NCBI RefSeq assembly: GCF_042100115.1
Contig: NC_091272.1
Span: forward strand, 868,001 to 932,000
Source: Alternaria dauci
Taxonomy: Eukaryota > Ascomycota > Dothideomycetes > Pleosporales > Pleosporaceae
Reading direction: 5' to 3'
DNA length: 64,000 bases
This document shows positions 54,725 through 64,000 of the stretch, one piece after another. The first letter of the stretch is position 1, and each line of letters starts with the position of its first letter. A program made the translations under genes and the position numbers. The notes below the pieces were generated by a model that was not told the DNA's origin, did not search any database, and worked only from the letters and a program-made list of their open reading frames with translations.

Positions 54725-57697
54725 TCATCTGCCAGTGCCAATCGGGCTCATCAGACCATTGCCACTACCGCTCGTGGAGCTGCGCACCATCATTGGCTTG
54801 ACACTCTGAACAGGACTCAACGGATCTCGTTGGCTTGAACTCTGACTGGAAGTACCTGAGCTCAAGCTGCCGCTGCCTTGACTGCGTTTACGACCGTTTA
54901 CTGGACCCGGAGTGCTAAAGGGGTTGCCAAGAACGTAGGTGCCTGAAGCTGTGGGCTCATCGAAAGCATCGGTAAATCCAGAAACGTTGGAGAGCATCGA
55001 TGAAGATCGCCCGCGACCGCCACGCACAGAACCAGGAGTACCGTTCATGTGCGAGTGCATAGAGGGAAATGTGAAGCTGGAGAGACCGTTGCTGTAGGGA
55101 GACATGGTTGTGCCTGGGAGGTTGCCTTCGGGAGTGGTAGGAACGGACATGTGCTGGTGCGCTTGCTGGAGGAGAAGCTCTTCGTATTGCTGGACGGTCA
55201 GCAGAATTTGACTGGTAGCAGCATTCTGCTCTTCAGTGCGCCTTTCGTAGCCGTTGATATTGCTCCGGTATTGGTGCTCGACTTCAGCGCGCTGTGCTCG
55301 CAGTGCCGTGCGCTCCTGCTCCCTTCGTTGCTTTGCGGTGAAGCCCTCTGCGTTGGCGGTAACGAGACGGTCGTGCTGCTCGTTGAGCCTGGTTTGACGC
55401 TGCTGAAGACGCTCCCGCTTCTGAAAGGCAGTTGAGATATCAGACTCGACACTTTGCACTTGTCGCTCAATCTCCTCCTTTGTCTTGTCGAACTCGCTAG
55501 CAACGGTATTCTTGTTGTTGCGCTCCTTCTTCCACTCTGCCTTCTTAGCCGCCGCCTCTTTCGCCTCGTCCTCGGGAATGTTTCCCAGATTTTCTGCTTG
55601 AACGGCGAACTCGGCGGCAGCGTCTTCAGCCTGGCGGATGTTCTGCGTGAATTGAAGGACGCGCTGGCGTTGACGCTCGTCACTACCTCCGGCGTTGGCA
55701 AGGCGGTTGCCCAGCGTGTCCACCTCCTTCTTGATGTTGGTAATGGCTGTTTTGTGGTCCTTTTTGTTTCGCTTCAGGCGGTTGCGCTGCTCCTGGAGTT
55801 GCTGGTCGGCTGCGGCAATCGAGTTCTTCAAGGTTGTCGTCGGCGAAGAAGGTCGTAGGGTCTGATGCGCTGGCGGGGAGGCGATGGAGGCTGAAGCTGG
55901 AGTACGCATTAGCATGGAAAGACTACTGGAGTGGACGGGCTTACCGAGTTCGGTCACTGGACTGGCCGAGGTAATAAGGCTCGCTGAGTAGAAGACTTCG
56001 TTGTCGTTGGTCCGGACAAACTCGCAGTAGTAGTTTGAGAGAGCCGTGAGACCAAATATCTCTCCTACCCAGTAGCCTATTCCCTCTTGTCCCTGGAAAC
56101 CAATCGGCTCGCTTTGTCGGATGCGGGTTGAACTCCAATCAGCACCGTTGACGCGGATGTAGAATGGCTTTGACTTGTCTATGCCGGATCCGACACTAGA
56201 ATCTTCCTCGTCCTGCTCTTGAAGGCCAGCTCCACCAGATAAACTAACACGAAATGAAATGTCGGAAAAGCCGACTTCTGAAATCCAAACACGATCGTCT
56301 TCCGATCTCCAAACAGCGTTTCCAATGTGATTTGCGTCTTTTGCATTAGCCTCGTCGGCGTCGTTGGCCGCCCGGCTACTTTCCATCTCTTTTAAAACTG
56401 TAACTTTTGTACTGGCAAGTGCAGCCCAGAATGGCTGCTGACTACGAACATGGGTAGCTTGCTTCCTCTTCCTTCTACCCGTGCTCACTTTGTCCTTGAG
56501 AACTGCGGGCGATGGCCCTGGTGGGCGGCCGTCGGTACTCGAGGAATTGGGCACGTCGGCGGCGGGATCGAGGTTGATCGAGTTGGAACGCTGTAGTGTG
56601 CCAGACTCGGGATCGGTCTTCTTGCCAGTGGGTAAGGTTGCATGTTCTCTTCGAGAAAGAGAGCGTCGGATGATACGAACGACGCCTTGGGCGAGAATAT
56701 GAATACCCAGGAGGCTGCGGGGCCATCCATGGGGGGTCGAGAAGCTTTCCAAATGTGTCGGCGTACTCGGCGGGCTCGTCAAGAACTCCAGGCCTCCCCG
56801 GGCGAGCCCGGTCCACAGGAAGTGGACAATGTGTTGCCGGAGAGGCCTGAATCTGAAGACGTGGCTTGAAAGAATGATGACGAAGCATATGACGATGCTG
56901 TTGGTCGTGCCCTTTTTCCCGGCTGCGGCGCCTCCGAGAGCTATGGCAATGACGGCCTGTGCAAGATCCAGGAAGAAATTCTGCGCAGGCACCCACAGCA
57001 GCAGCCATATGAGCAATATGACGGTGTCGGCAATGATTGTGGTGAACAGCGAGGGGGTGCCGCCGGAGCCCTGGAAGATGTCGGTGAAGGAGGGAAAGGC
57101 AGAGAGGGCGGAGAGGGGGGTGCCGGCCTGGGGCGGGACAAAAGTGAGGGTTGCGAACAGGAACTGGACGACGGTGAGGACGGTGGGGGGCAGCTGGAGG
57201 AGGATGATGAGGATGGCGAGAACGTCGCGCAGAGGACAGGACGTGAGAATGGTGGCGGGGACCGAGAGCATGCTGGCCACGGACATGGAGGCCGACTTTG
57301 ACGTGTTTGTGTCTGCGCGGCGGAGAGCAGAGGGCATGGGGTCAAAGGGCGCGCTCGAGGCATTGTCGTACGAGCGGCATGCGTCGACGGCGTTGTCGAG
57401 CGAGGCGTCTGACGCTGCGCGCGTGCGCTCGCCGCGGCGGGCAGAGGGGGCAGCGGCCGTGGTGTTGACGTGGGCACTCGACCCTGGTGCTGGATCGTGA
57501 GCGCTGGCCGCCGGCTGCGTCATCTCGGGCGTGTCTACATGGCTGGGGACAGGCGGCGAGGGCTCGAGGGGCCGGCCGTTGGCGACGCCATTGAGCAGCG
57601 GGTTGCTCTTCTGCTTTGTGATTTTCTTGCCGGGGGCCGCAAGGCCATTCTCGTGTCGCTTGTCGTGCGCCGCGTTCCTCTTCGACTTCGCTACCAT
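54725..57697 (-). CDS. acrB: Ubiquitination network protein AcrB homologue
   Basis: A long intronless frame. I start at the ATG at 57697 (MVAKSKRNAAHDKRHENGLAAPGKK), which matches the HENGL(A/V)APGK region known from AcrB; the open frame goes on 73 codons upstream, but that part is Pro-rich and probably leader. The protein has about 990 residues. Three hydrophobic segments lie near residues 158-185, 205-245 and 255-272. The middle is charged, and a long coiled coil spans about 620-845 (Gln/Glu/Arg-rich). The C-terminus is Ser/Gly-rich. In Aspergillus nidulans acrB affects acriflavine resistance and works in the CreB/CreD ubiquitination network that touches carbon repression and amino-acid uptake; the assignment here rests on motif likeness. 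Confidence 0.8.
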   Translation of the reverse strand: MVAKSKRNAAHDKRHENGLAAPGKKITKQKSNPLLNGVANGRPLEPSPPVPSHVDTPEMTQPAASAHDPAPGSSAHVNTTAAAPSARRGERTRAASDASLDNAVDACRSYDNASSAPFDPMPSALRRADTNTSKSASMSVASMLSVPATILTSCPLRDVLAILIILLQLPPTVLTVVQFLFATLTFVPPQAGTPLSALSAFPSFTDIFQGSGGTPSLFTTIIADTVILLIWLLLWVPAQNFFLDLAQAVIAIALGGAAAGKKGTTNSIVICFVIILSSHVFRFRPLRQHIVHFLWTGLARGGLEFLTSPPSTPTHLESFSTPHGWPRSLLGIHILAQGVVRIIRRSLSRREHATLPTGKKTDPESGTLQRSNSINLDPAADVPNSSSTDGRPPGPSPAVLKDKVSTGRRKRKQATHVRSQQPFWAALASTKVTVLKEMESSRAANDADEANAKDANHIGNAVWRSEDDRVWISEVGFSDISFRVSLSGGAGLQEQDEEDSSVGSGIDKSKPFYIRVNGADWSSTRIRQSEPIGFQGQEGIGYWVGEIFGLTALSNYYCEFVRTNDNEVFYSASLITSASPVTELGKPVHSSSLSMLMRTPASASIASPPAHQTLRPSSPTTTLKNSIAAADQQLQEQRNRLKRNKKDHKTAITNIKKEVDTLGNRLANAGGSDERQRQRVLQFTQNIRQAEDAAAEFAVQAENLGNIPEDEAKEAAAKKAEWKKERNNKNTVASEFDKTKEEIERQVQSVESDISTAFQKRERLQQRQTRLNEQHDRLVTANAEGFTAKQRREQERTALRAQRAEVEHQYRSNINGYERRTEEQNAATSQILLTVQQYEELLLQQAHQHMSVPTTPEGNLPGTTMSPYSNGLSSFTFPSMHSHMNGTPGSVRGGRGRSSSMLSNVSGFTDAFDEPTASGTYVLGNPFSTPGPVNGRKRSQGSGSLSSGTSSQSSSQRDPLSPVQSVKPMMVRSSTSGSGNGLMSPIGTGR

Positions 57698-59428
57698 AGA
57701 CGGCGGTGCGGGTGCAAGCGGGCAAACCTCTCCCTGGCGCGGCTCGACTGCTGCACAGGACGAGCCAGGACTGGAAGATGTTGAGCCGCTGCTCGGTGGA
57801 GGGGGATGTGAGGGTGTCGTGTGCTGCTGGGCGGGATGTAGTAGGGGATCGAGGAAGGTGCCCTGCGCCTGCTCACTCGTGCCTTCCGCCGGATGGGCCT
57901 GTGCCAAGACTTGCACCTGCTAAATGTCAAATGCACAGTCAACCAGGAAAACCCGTCGACACGCCTCGAGAGCGTCAAAGTGGGCCACGGCACCATCAGA
58001 GCACTGACAGACGAGCCACGGTGCACCCGCCGCCTGCTCGGCCTGTCTGTTCCGAGGCTCCACGTTCTTCTCAGATGGCCGAACCGTGGTTGCACCACGC
58101 CCGCCCACTTCTCTCTCTGTTCTCTCGACGCACCACGCCGACGGCAAAATCCCATGACAACCACCCATGTGCCCGGCTTGTACCGCTCCATGACAACCAC
58201 GCGGGCTGCATATCTTGATGCTGCTGCTGCTGCTGCTGCCACGCAGATCAGCCGAACTGTGTCCGATTCCAGTTCATAGTGCCGATCTTGACCACGACCA
58301 AAAGGCCGTCATCGCAGTCTACCTGGAAAGCAAAGGCCCGTCTGTCCTTCTCCGGTAGCCATGTCGCCTCTCTCGCACCCTCATCCCGCCGTCGCCTACA
58401 AAAATTCTCCACCTGCCTTCTTACTCACATCGCACAGCTGCATCGCCAGATCAAACACGTCTGCTGGGTCAGCCAATTAGCCTGCGCCGGCTTCTTTAGC
58501 TTACCTGCTCATTTGCGTGCGCCAGGACCCCCCTGAGCCATAGCAAGCTCCAGGAGCGAATAAAGGCACGCTTTGTTTCTTCACCGCATGCCCTGAAGTC
58601 TCTGCAGCGGGCAAACCCCGCCGACGCTATTACTCACGTCGCCGCCACGACCATATCCATACGCGTACAGAGCGCTTCTGCCTAGACACGGACTTTTTAC
58701 ATTGCGAGCGCACACTAACCTTGGAAAAGCTCATGCCACACAGGGCGCCACATCCTCTCGAGTGTGCTGACCCGCGTCCTTGTCGGCATCGCAAAGTGGC
58801 CGGAGCATTTTCATCAATCTGTGTTCCCTCGAGGCGAGCATAGCGCGCAAGCCTTCCCGCCTGCACATCCATGACCCCCTTCCGCCCTCTGCATTGTGCC
58901 GGCCTGAAGCTTAACCACCCACACCAATCGCAGCCCATCAGACTTGCCAATGAGGCAAGCGGGAACATCACGCGCGCAACGGGCTTGCAGATCTCTGCAA
59001 TAGGTAATTAGAACATCCTATCAAGAGTACATCTCCGCGACGACAATCACGCCATGCTGTGGATACAGCCTTGGTTTATCTTTCTCCCATATCACTTGCA
59101 GAGCTACGCTTGCATCCAGCTGCCATACGCCGAACTCGGAAACGCGAGCAACCCCGCATGTTTTCCGCTCATGCAGCTGCAGGGGTACCAATGTGTGACG
59201 ATGATAGATGTGACGATACCTACACTATGTTACCCCACTAGTCAACCCTACTCTACAGCGTGTATCGTCATCGATGAGCGTGGCCGAAAACTCGCAGTAC
59301 CGAGGTACATGTTTTCACGGGCCAGGGGGAATCGGCTATTAAGACACAAATTTGCGAATCCAAAGTACCGCCCGAAGTTTAGGCATTCAGGGTCTGATAT
59401 CGTCTTTTCTCGCAAGTATACCCATGTT
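57698..59428. other. Intergenic, with long GC-rich leader
   Basis: About 1.7 kb between the acrB start and the thioesterase stop. The part near acrB (57698-58280) is GC-rich and continuous with the acrB frame, so it may be a long 5' leader. The rest has no supported gene. Confidence 0.5.
58219..58239. repeat. TGC trinucleotide repeat
   Basis: Seven perfect TGC units upstream of acrB, in noncoding sequence by my model. Confidence 0.8.
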
Positions 59429-60850
59429 CTACTGGTTCGCGCCACCAAAGTCTTCCTTAGCATCCGGTCTATCCCAGCTACTCTTCTCTAGCTCCCTAAC
59501 TCTGTCCAATAAGACTCGGACTCTGTTGCTGTTCCTCTCTTTGGCTTCTTCCTGTAGATTAAACGTCTCTTGCAACTTCTTCATCATAAAAGGTGGCAAG
59601 GGCGACTTCTTAGCTGTTCGGTAGTCGTATGTGACAATGTCTTCGACACAACGCGCTGCTGGACGACGCTGTGCTTCGGAAAGGATCATTACATCCAAGA
59701 TGAAGTGGTCGCTGTTTTCAGACGGATTGTCCCGAAGCTTGTGAAGTACGGTGATTCTGGTGGCGAACCTGTCAATCATTGCTCACTGTGTATTGTTCTC
59801 TGGGTTGGAGGTCGTACCTATCAGGCCACTTCATAGGCTAGGTCTGTTTAGCGGATATTCTTGGGGTTGAGCAACTGAAGCTCCTAGCACTCGGTACTCA
59901 CAAACTTGTAGTCCGTCTTGATGCTTCTCAAGATCAAGCCAACGCTCTTTGGGGTCATGAGCTCCATCCACTCAGCTTTATGCTGTGGATCCATTGCGGC
60001 AAAGTTCAGCGTCCAGTTGACTCTAGCGGATTCCGCATATCGGTTGTACATGACGTTGTTGACGTGACCTGTACCATATTAGAGTTGTGCATTTGAGACT
60101 CAGATGTAGAAGTACCCTTCGTGTATATTAGTATGAATCAAACTGCACATGTTCCGGATGTCTTACCATGCTATCCTACACACCGTCATGAATACATGTT
60201 AGCCAGTAAACATGAGTGTGTTAGACGGAACTCTAACCATTTCTCCCCATACCACCTCTTGGCGGTAGAGACCTCGCCATTGCTTGCCTGTGAGGAAGCC
60301 TTCGCTTCCAGCTACAAGTTCTCTCCCTGCAGATTACAAGTTTAGTTGATATTTGGGCGATCAAGACATGTGGGTGCGGTCTTACAGTCTACCGCAGTCT
60401 CTTGTAATATCGATCCAGCTTCCTCAATCTGTGCGGGATTCATTCCAAAGTTGATGCATTTCCCGATGCGTGTTCGAACGTCGGACAGCCATCTTGGGCT
60501 GAGAGCTGCAGTAGCTGGGGCTTCTACGTCGGTCTTCTAGTTAGCTACCGAGATAGCAAAGCTCAAACTGTCTCTGTTCGCATGGATGATAGTAAATCTG
60601 AGCTAGGAGGCAAGTTTTGAATATATTGCAATGATTACTAGCGTCGCAATGCTTCGTGATTCGTTTCCTTCTTGTTTTTGCCAGATTGAACGATGCAGTC
60701 TTACTGCTAGAAAGGATGAACTTGAACTCACGTACCGCTCGAAGTAGACTGATACCGCGCAAAAGAAACTCTCTGTACAACCGGACCAACCAGCCATGTA
60801 GGTTTGGAGCGGATAAGCGCTGAGCGTCCCAATGGTCGCACAATACTCAT
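59429..60850 (-). CDS. Hot-dog fold acyl-CoA thioesterase, mitochondrial, with one-base phase conflict
   Basis: Seven exons are inferred: 60850..60736, 60523..60386, 60326..60238, 60175..60167, 60068..59902, 59837..59818 and 59768..59429. The N-terminus MSIVRPLGRSALIRSKP is a basic mitochondrial presequence. The conserved part reads RWLSDVRTRIGKC, WRELVAGSEGFLTGKQW, EVVWGEM, then DSM, GHVNNVMYNRYAESARVNW, KSVGLILRSI and ITVLHKLRDNP, the pattern of the YbgC/FcbC-like thioesterase family. It would hydrolyse a fatty or aromatic acyl-CoA in the matrix. DSM comes from a 9-nt exon. Joining that exon to GHVNN by GT-AG sites loses one base of frame: a Gly codon lacks its first G. Either an indel or sequencing error is present or the splicing is unusual, so a recent break cannot be excluded. 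Confidence 0.75.
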
Positions 60851-61168
60851 AATTGTCAATTTCACAGGCCAATGAGGGACCGAATGCGTTGGTGTTCACA
60901 AACAGTTGTATCAAGCCCTGGAGAGCTAGGGCGTGTCTTTCCGAGGATGCGGACGGAAAAGACAAGCCCTGAGCCGAGGATCCGCATCCTCTACGGCCAG
61001 CTATCTTCATCGCGCCTGCCTGCCAACCGCTACATACGTCAGGGACGCGGGTCCGAGCGTTTGCTACAATTACTCCGCATTCCGGCTTAACGACACGCAA
61101 TTGATATCTGACAGCCTTCGAAATCGACGTTTCCTGTTCCCACACATTATCTGTCTGCGAACTCGAAC
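60851..61168. promoter_or_regulatory. Shared upstream region of the thioesterase and LYR genes
   Basis: 318 bases lie between the divergent starts of two genes for mitochondrial proteins. Long chance frames overlap it, but none is gene-like. Confidence 0.55.
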
Positions 61169-61603
61169 ATGGCTGCCCCGAATCCCGTACTTCGCCACCA
61201 GGTCATTCGGATATACAAGGGTACGCAGAACAGCTCGACCGAGGCTCTTCCCGATTATGCAGATGGGCTAATGGACTGTAGACTTGCTTTTCATGGGCCG
61301 TGAATATCCCCAGGGATACGATTACTTCAGAACACGTCTACGCAAGGCGTTTGCAAGTCAAAAGCATCTGACTGATGAAGCCAAAATTAAGCAGGGCATA
61401 GAGAGGGCGGAATACGTGAAGAAAGGTGAGCTCGTCTGAACAGTAGTCTGACTACGACAAGGCTGATCATTGTGGTCTAGAGATCGAAGCACTGTATGTC
61501 TGAACAGCTCAACAATCACGGTTGGAAGCTCTTCCTAACTAGATTCAGATACTATCTGAAGCGTTACCGCGCCCTGCGCCAGCGCTACGACAAACTCGCC
61601 TGA
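61169..61603 (+). CDS. LYR-motif protein, ETFRF1/LYRM5-like
   Basis: Four exons (61169..61220, 61282..61425, 61481..61493, 61549..61603) join in phase to about 87 residues. The short protein [37 protein letters not shown], ... [15 protein letters not shown] has the LYR family layout: an Arg at the LYR position of helix 1, a Phe/Tyr-rich helix 2 and basic C-terminal helix. The REYP and FR residues match the LYRM5/ETFRF1 group, which binds and deflavinates the electron transfer flavoprotein in the mitochondrial matrix. The third exon is 13 nt. All introns are GT-AG. Such small proteins are easily missed, and this one is not visible as a single frame. Confidence 0.85.
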
Positions 61604-61697
61604 ACACCACCAAAAATAAACAAACACTTTGCCGACGGTGTGGCCTTGAGTAGACCGGGATATCACAAAAAGACAAGGTACGCCCGCTCTTTGAACT

Positions 61698-62956
61698 TTA
61701 GACCTTTTTGCACCACCAGATGCCTACTTCCAGACATTCACCACTCGAGGCGCCTTTCTGCTCAAGCAGATCATTGATCATAGAGTTCCAATAACGCTGC
61801 CATTCCTCCTGGTTCTTTCCGCTGACTTCCTTGAGCAGAGGCTCCAGACTCTCAATCAGTTGTATGACGACAAGCAACGCCGTGTGTCTCAGAGCCGCTT
61901 GTTCCTTGGTCAGGATGGAGCTTTCCAGCATGGCGCTTCCCGTTTTGAGCTTTCCAGCCTCGCTTCCACGCCGCTTCATCGTGTCGCCCGCAGCTTCGCG
62001 CTCCCACCGAGGTTCACCGAGAGGAATGGCTACCCTACGGCAATCCATGTCGCACAAAGTGTCCGTCTCCTGGAGCAAGATCTGCGCTATACGGGAACAT
62101 GGGGTCGGCGACAGCTTGCGCCGGTCCAACGCTTCTTGAATCCACGAGTTGGAGTCTTGGAGATACTTGTTCTGCACATCGGTAAAGGGCGTGGTATGCG
62201 AGATTAGGAACGTGCCGGTCTTCTCGGCGCGAGCGTACTCGTCAGGGTTCCTGCCCGGCGGAGGAGGAGGATGTGGCTGGATGGATCGGATGATGTGGTC
62301 CGTCTCCCATATTTCCAACGTGCCCTTTGACTTGAGGACTCGCGTACATTCATCGAGTATTCTCTGCGACGGTACTCCCAAGGGTATCACCATACTCAGG
62401 TCCTTCATGACGACAATGTCAAATTCCTCATCGTCGAATGGCATGGGCAACTTGCGCAGGTCATGCTGCACAAACGTCCATTCGATGCCCTGGCGCTCCA
62501 AGTCGCCCGCAAGATTGACAATGTCAAGCCCGGTGAAGGTGACACCGTCGTAGCCTTGTTCTGTTACGGTCAGCTCTGAACGACAAGTGTGCAAGCTGTG
62601 CGTGGCGCACGGAAGAGGGCGCAATGCGCAACCACATGGTCTTCCGAATACGTACTATGCAGATAGTTATGACACACGGCGGACCAGTATCCCGAGCCAC
62701 ATGCGATCTCCAATACTTTTTTCGGGGGGTATGCCGGGACTGAGCCCAAGGCCCTGCCAAAGACAGATGTCGCAAGGAGGGTTTGTAGGTTCTGGCGGTG
62801 GAGCTCGGGTAGGTCGCATGGGAGGGGATAGCCCTGAGCGCTTCGAATGTAGCGCCGGCCATGGCGCAGTATGAATGGTTCGGTGGAGGGGACGCCAGGG
62901 TCGTCTCTGATACTTTGGGTGGAGCTGCCCGACATGGAGCCCCGCGTTATGTCCAT
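61698..62956 (-). CDS. SAM-dependent methyltransferase (UMTA/LaeA-like)
   Basis: Two exons, 62956..62656 and 62575..61698, with donor GTACGT and acceptor TTCAG in phase (A plus AG), give about 392 residues. Before the domain are FILRHGRRYIRSAQGYPLPCDLPELHRQNL, as in fungal LaeA-like methyltransferases. Motif I is VLEIACGSGYWSA, followed by GVTFTGLDIV, FVQHDLRKLPMPFDDEEFDIVVM and VLKSKGTLEIWETDH. It binds S-adenosylmethionine; the substrate is unknown. The frame is open upstream to 63118, where a CACAG acceptor fits phase 0 (TAT CGC TAC TAC GGC), so a further 5' exon is likely and the ATG at 62956 may be internal. The C-terminal half is helical. Confidence 0.85.
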
Positions 62957-64000
62957 GTTGTTGCTTGAGTGGATGCGTGAGCCTGACGAGGCAGAGGTTG
63001 AGGATGCGGATATGGTTCTACCGAGAGCGTCCGTGGTGGTCAGATCCCATTGCTTTGCTTCGACCGTCTTGGGGCGTATGGACGGGCTGCTAGCGGCGTT
63101 GGAGCCGTAGTAGCGATACTGTGGTTCGAATTAGCAACAAGGCTTCCCGCGCAGAGCGTCAACAGTGTGTTCTTGCCAACTGCCAATCACCCATGGAGAC
63201 GACCTGGAAGCGTGCTCGAGGTTGTCCAGCCTACTCCAACCCTTGCCCCACTGTTTTAGCGGGAGCGCGATATTGGGCCGGTCTCTAGTCGTCTGATAAG
63301 CACGTGTAGGCGAGTCAGCAATTAATGAGCGGAACGGCGGAGCGGATGCGATGGCGGGAATAGTGCTCGACTGGAGAGAGATCAGATCAGAGAATGGAGC
63401 CAGCATGCCGTGTATGTGTGAATGCAGTAGGCTCGGCACAGCCGCGGGTTGTGGAGGACAGCTCAGGTGAGGAGCTGCCAGGCCAGCCGAGGAGACATCT
63501 CCAATCAAACGGCTGCGGCTGCGGCTGTGTGAATCCCCAGCTTCTCCATGGCAATTACACATGGCTGGGCTGTGCGAGCGCCGCCGCCGCCGCGAAGGAG
63601 CAGCTTTTGGTGGTGTGGCGCTCGTCTGCAGGAGCGCGGCATCAGCCGAACATGTCCTGCAGGTGATATTCCAGCGTGGGGAAAGCCCGAGTCTAGCAGT
63701 GACAAGCTCATGGTGTATGCAGTGCACGACGGACACGAGGTCTGAGGGGGAGGGGGAGGCGAGGCGAGGGGGGGAAAGGGTCTCTTTGTCACCAACAACG
63801 ACGGACTTGTATGAGCTAGCTATTACTACATAACCTCATCCGTGGTAGCGACGGGCAGAGCTAAGCGTGCTTAAGAATGCATGGTTGCTACAGTCGCATG
63901 GAAACCAAAGTGTACGCATGACCAATTCTGCCACTCGTTCCAAGGGCTGCAATGCACACCACTCATTCAGTGCCCGTTGATGCAGGCCAAGTCGCGAGTA
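62957..64000. other. Upstream of the methyltransferase, edge of window
   Basis: The open frame up to 63118 is probably coding for the methyltransferase N-terminus. The exon before it was not found. From 63120 to the edge I see a GC-rich leader-like stretch with CCG repeats and no supported gene; the long minus frame at 63131-63736 overlaps the likely leader and has no family features. Confidence 0.4.

Noticed and set aside
57698..57916. 73-codon upstream extension of acrB
   Set aside because: Pro-rich and not part of the known AcrB start; likely leader sequence.
63131..63736. 201-codon minus frame
   Set aside because: Low complexity in part, no domain; overlaps the likely leader of the methyltransferase.
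1..64000. tRNA, rRNA, transposon or CRISPR
   Set aside because: No cloverleaf with a GGTTCGAATCC-like arm, transposase, reverse transcriptase, long terminal repeat or spaced direct repeat array was found by eye; a tRNA scan would be decisive.

Overview
The window is nuclear DNA of a filamentous ascomycete. Genes are dense and lie on both strands. Introns are short (about 47-65 bp) with GT...CTAAC-like...AG signals. The gene set (AcrB-type ubiquitination-network protein, AA7-type oxidase, several small BTB proteins, a UMTA-like methyltransferase) fits Dothideomycetes, probably Pleosporales; this placement is inference from gene content, not from a database search. I see no AT-rich RIP-degraded block, transposon, rRNA or tRNA gene, or CRISPR. 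Exon borders were worked out by hand from splice signals, reading phase and family conservation.

Layout. 0-7 kb: an unknown protein, two adjacent BTB proteins and a four-exon MFS sugar transporter. 7-11 kb: about 4 kb with no gene I can support. 11-20 kb: a secreted protein, Ubc6 (ER E2) head to head with Sam50 (mitochondrial outer membrane), then a secreted AA7-type carbohydrate oxidase head to head with a secreted lactonase-fold protein, and an unknown protein. 20-30 kb: a broken BTB copy, a TLD/Oxr1 protein, Trm10 head to head with complex I subunit NDUFA13/GRIM-19, an unknown protein, a SET/MYND-like protein and a small secreted protein. 30-37 kb: a single-pass membrane protein, a two-repeat beta-gamma-crystallin/aerolysin-like protein and a large GH47 mannosidase. 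37-47 kb: CCT6 (11 exons) head to head with Nop56, then an Hpc2/ubinuclein-like histone chaperone subunit, an unknown protein and a BTB protein. 48-64 kb: Mam33 head to head with the citrate carrier Ctp1, a BTB protein, a 3'-5' exonuclease, an unknown acidic protein, AcrB, a mitochondrial thioesterase head to head with an LYR protein, and a methyltransferase.

Themes. Six head-to-head pairs share short upstream regions, and several contain mitochondrial genes (Sam50, NDUFA13, Mam33 with Ctp1, thioesterase with LYR protein). Very small exons recur (9, 13, 21, 21, 22 and 23 nt, and a 6-nt coding first exon). The most interesting candidates are the oxidase/lactonase pair, which could make and then open sugar lactones outside the cell, the crystallin/aerolysin-like fusion, a GC-AG intron in NDUFA13, and a one-base phase conflict in the thioesterase gene.
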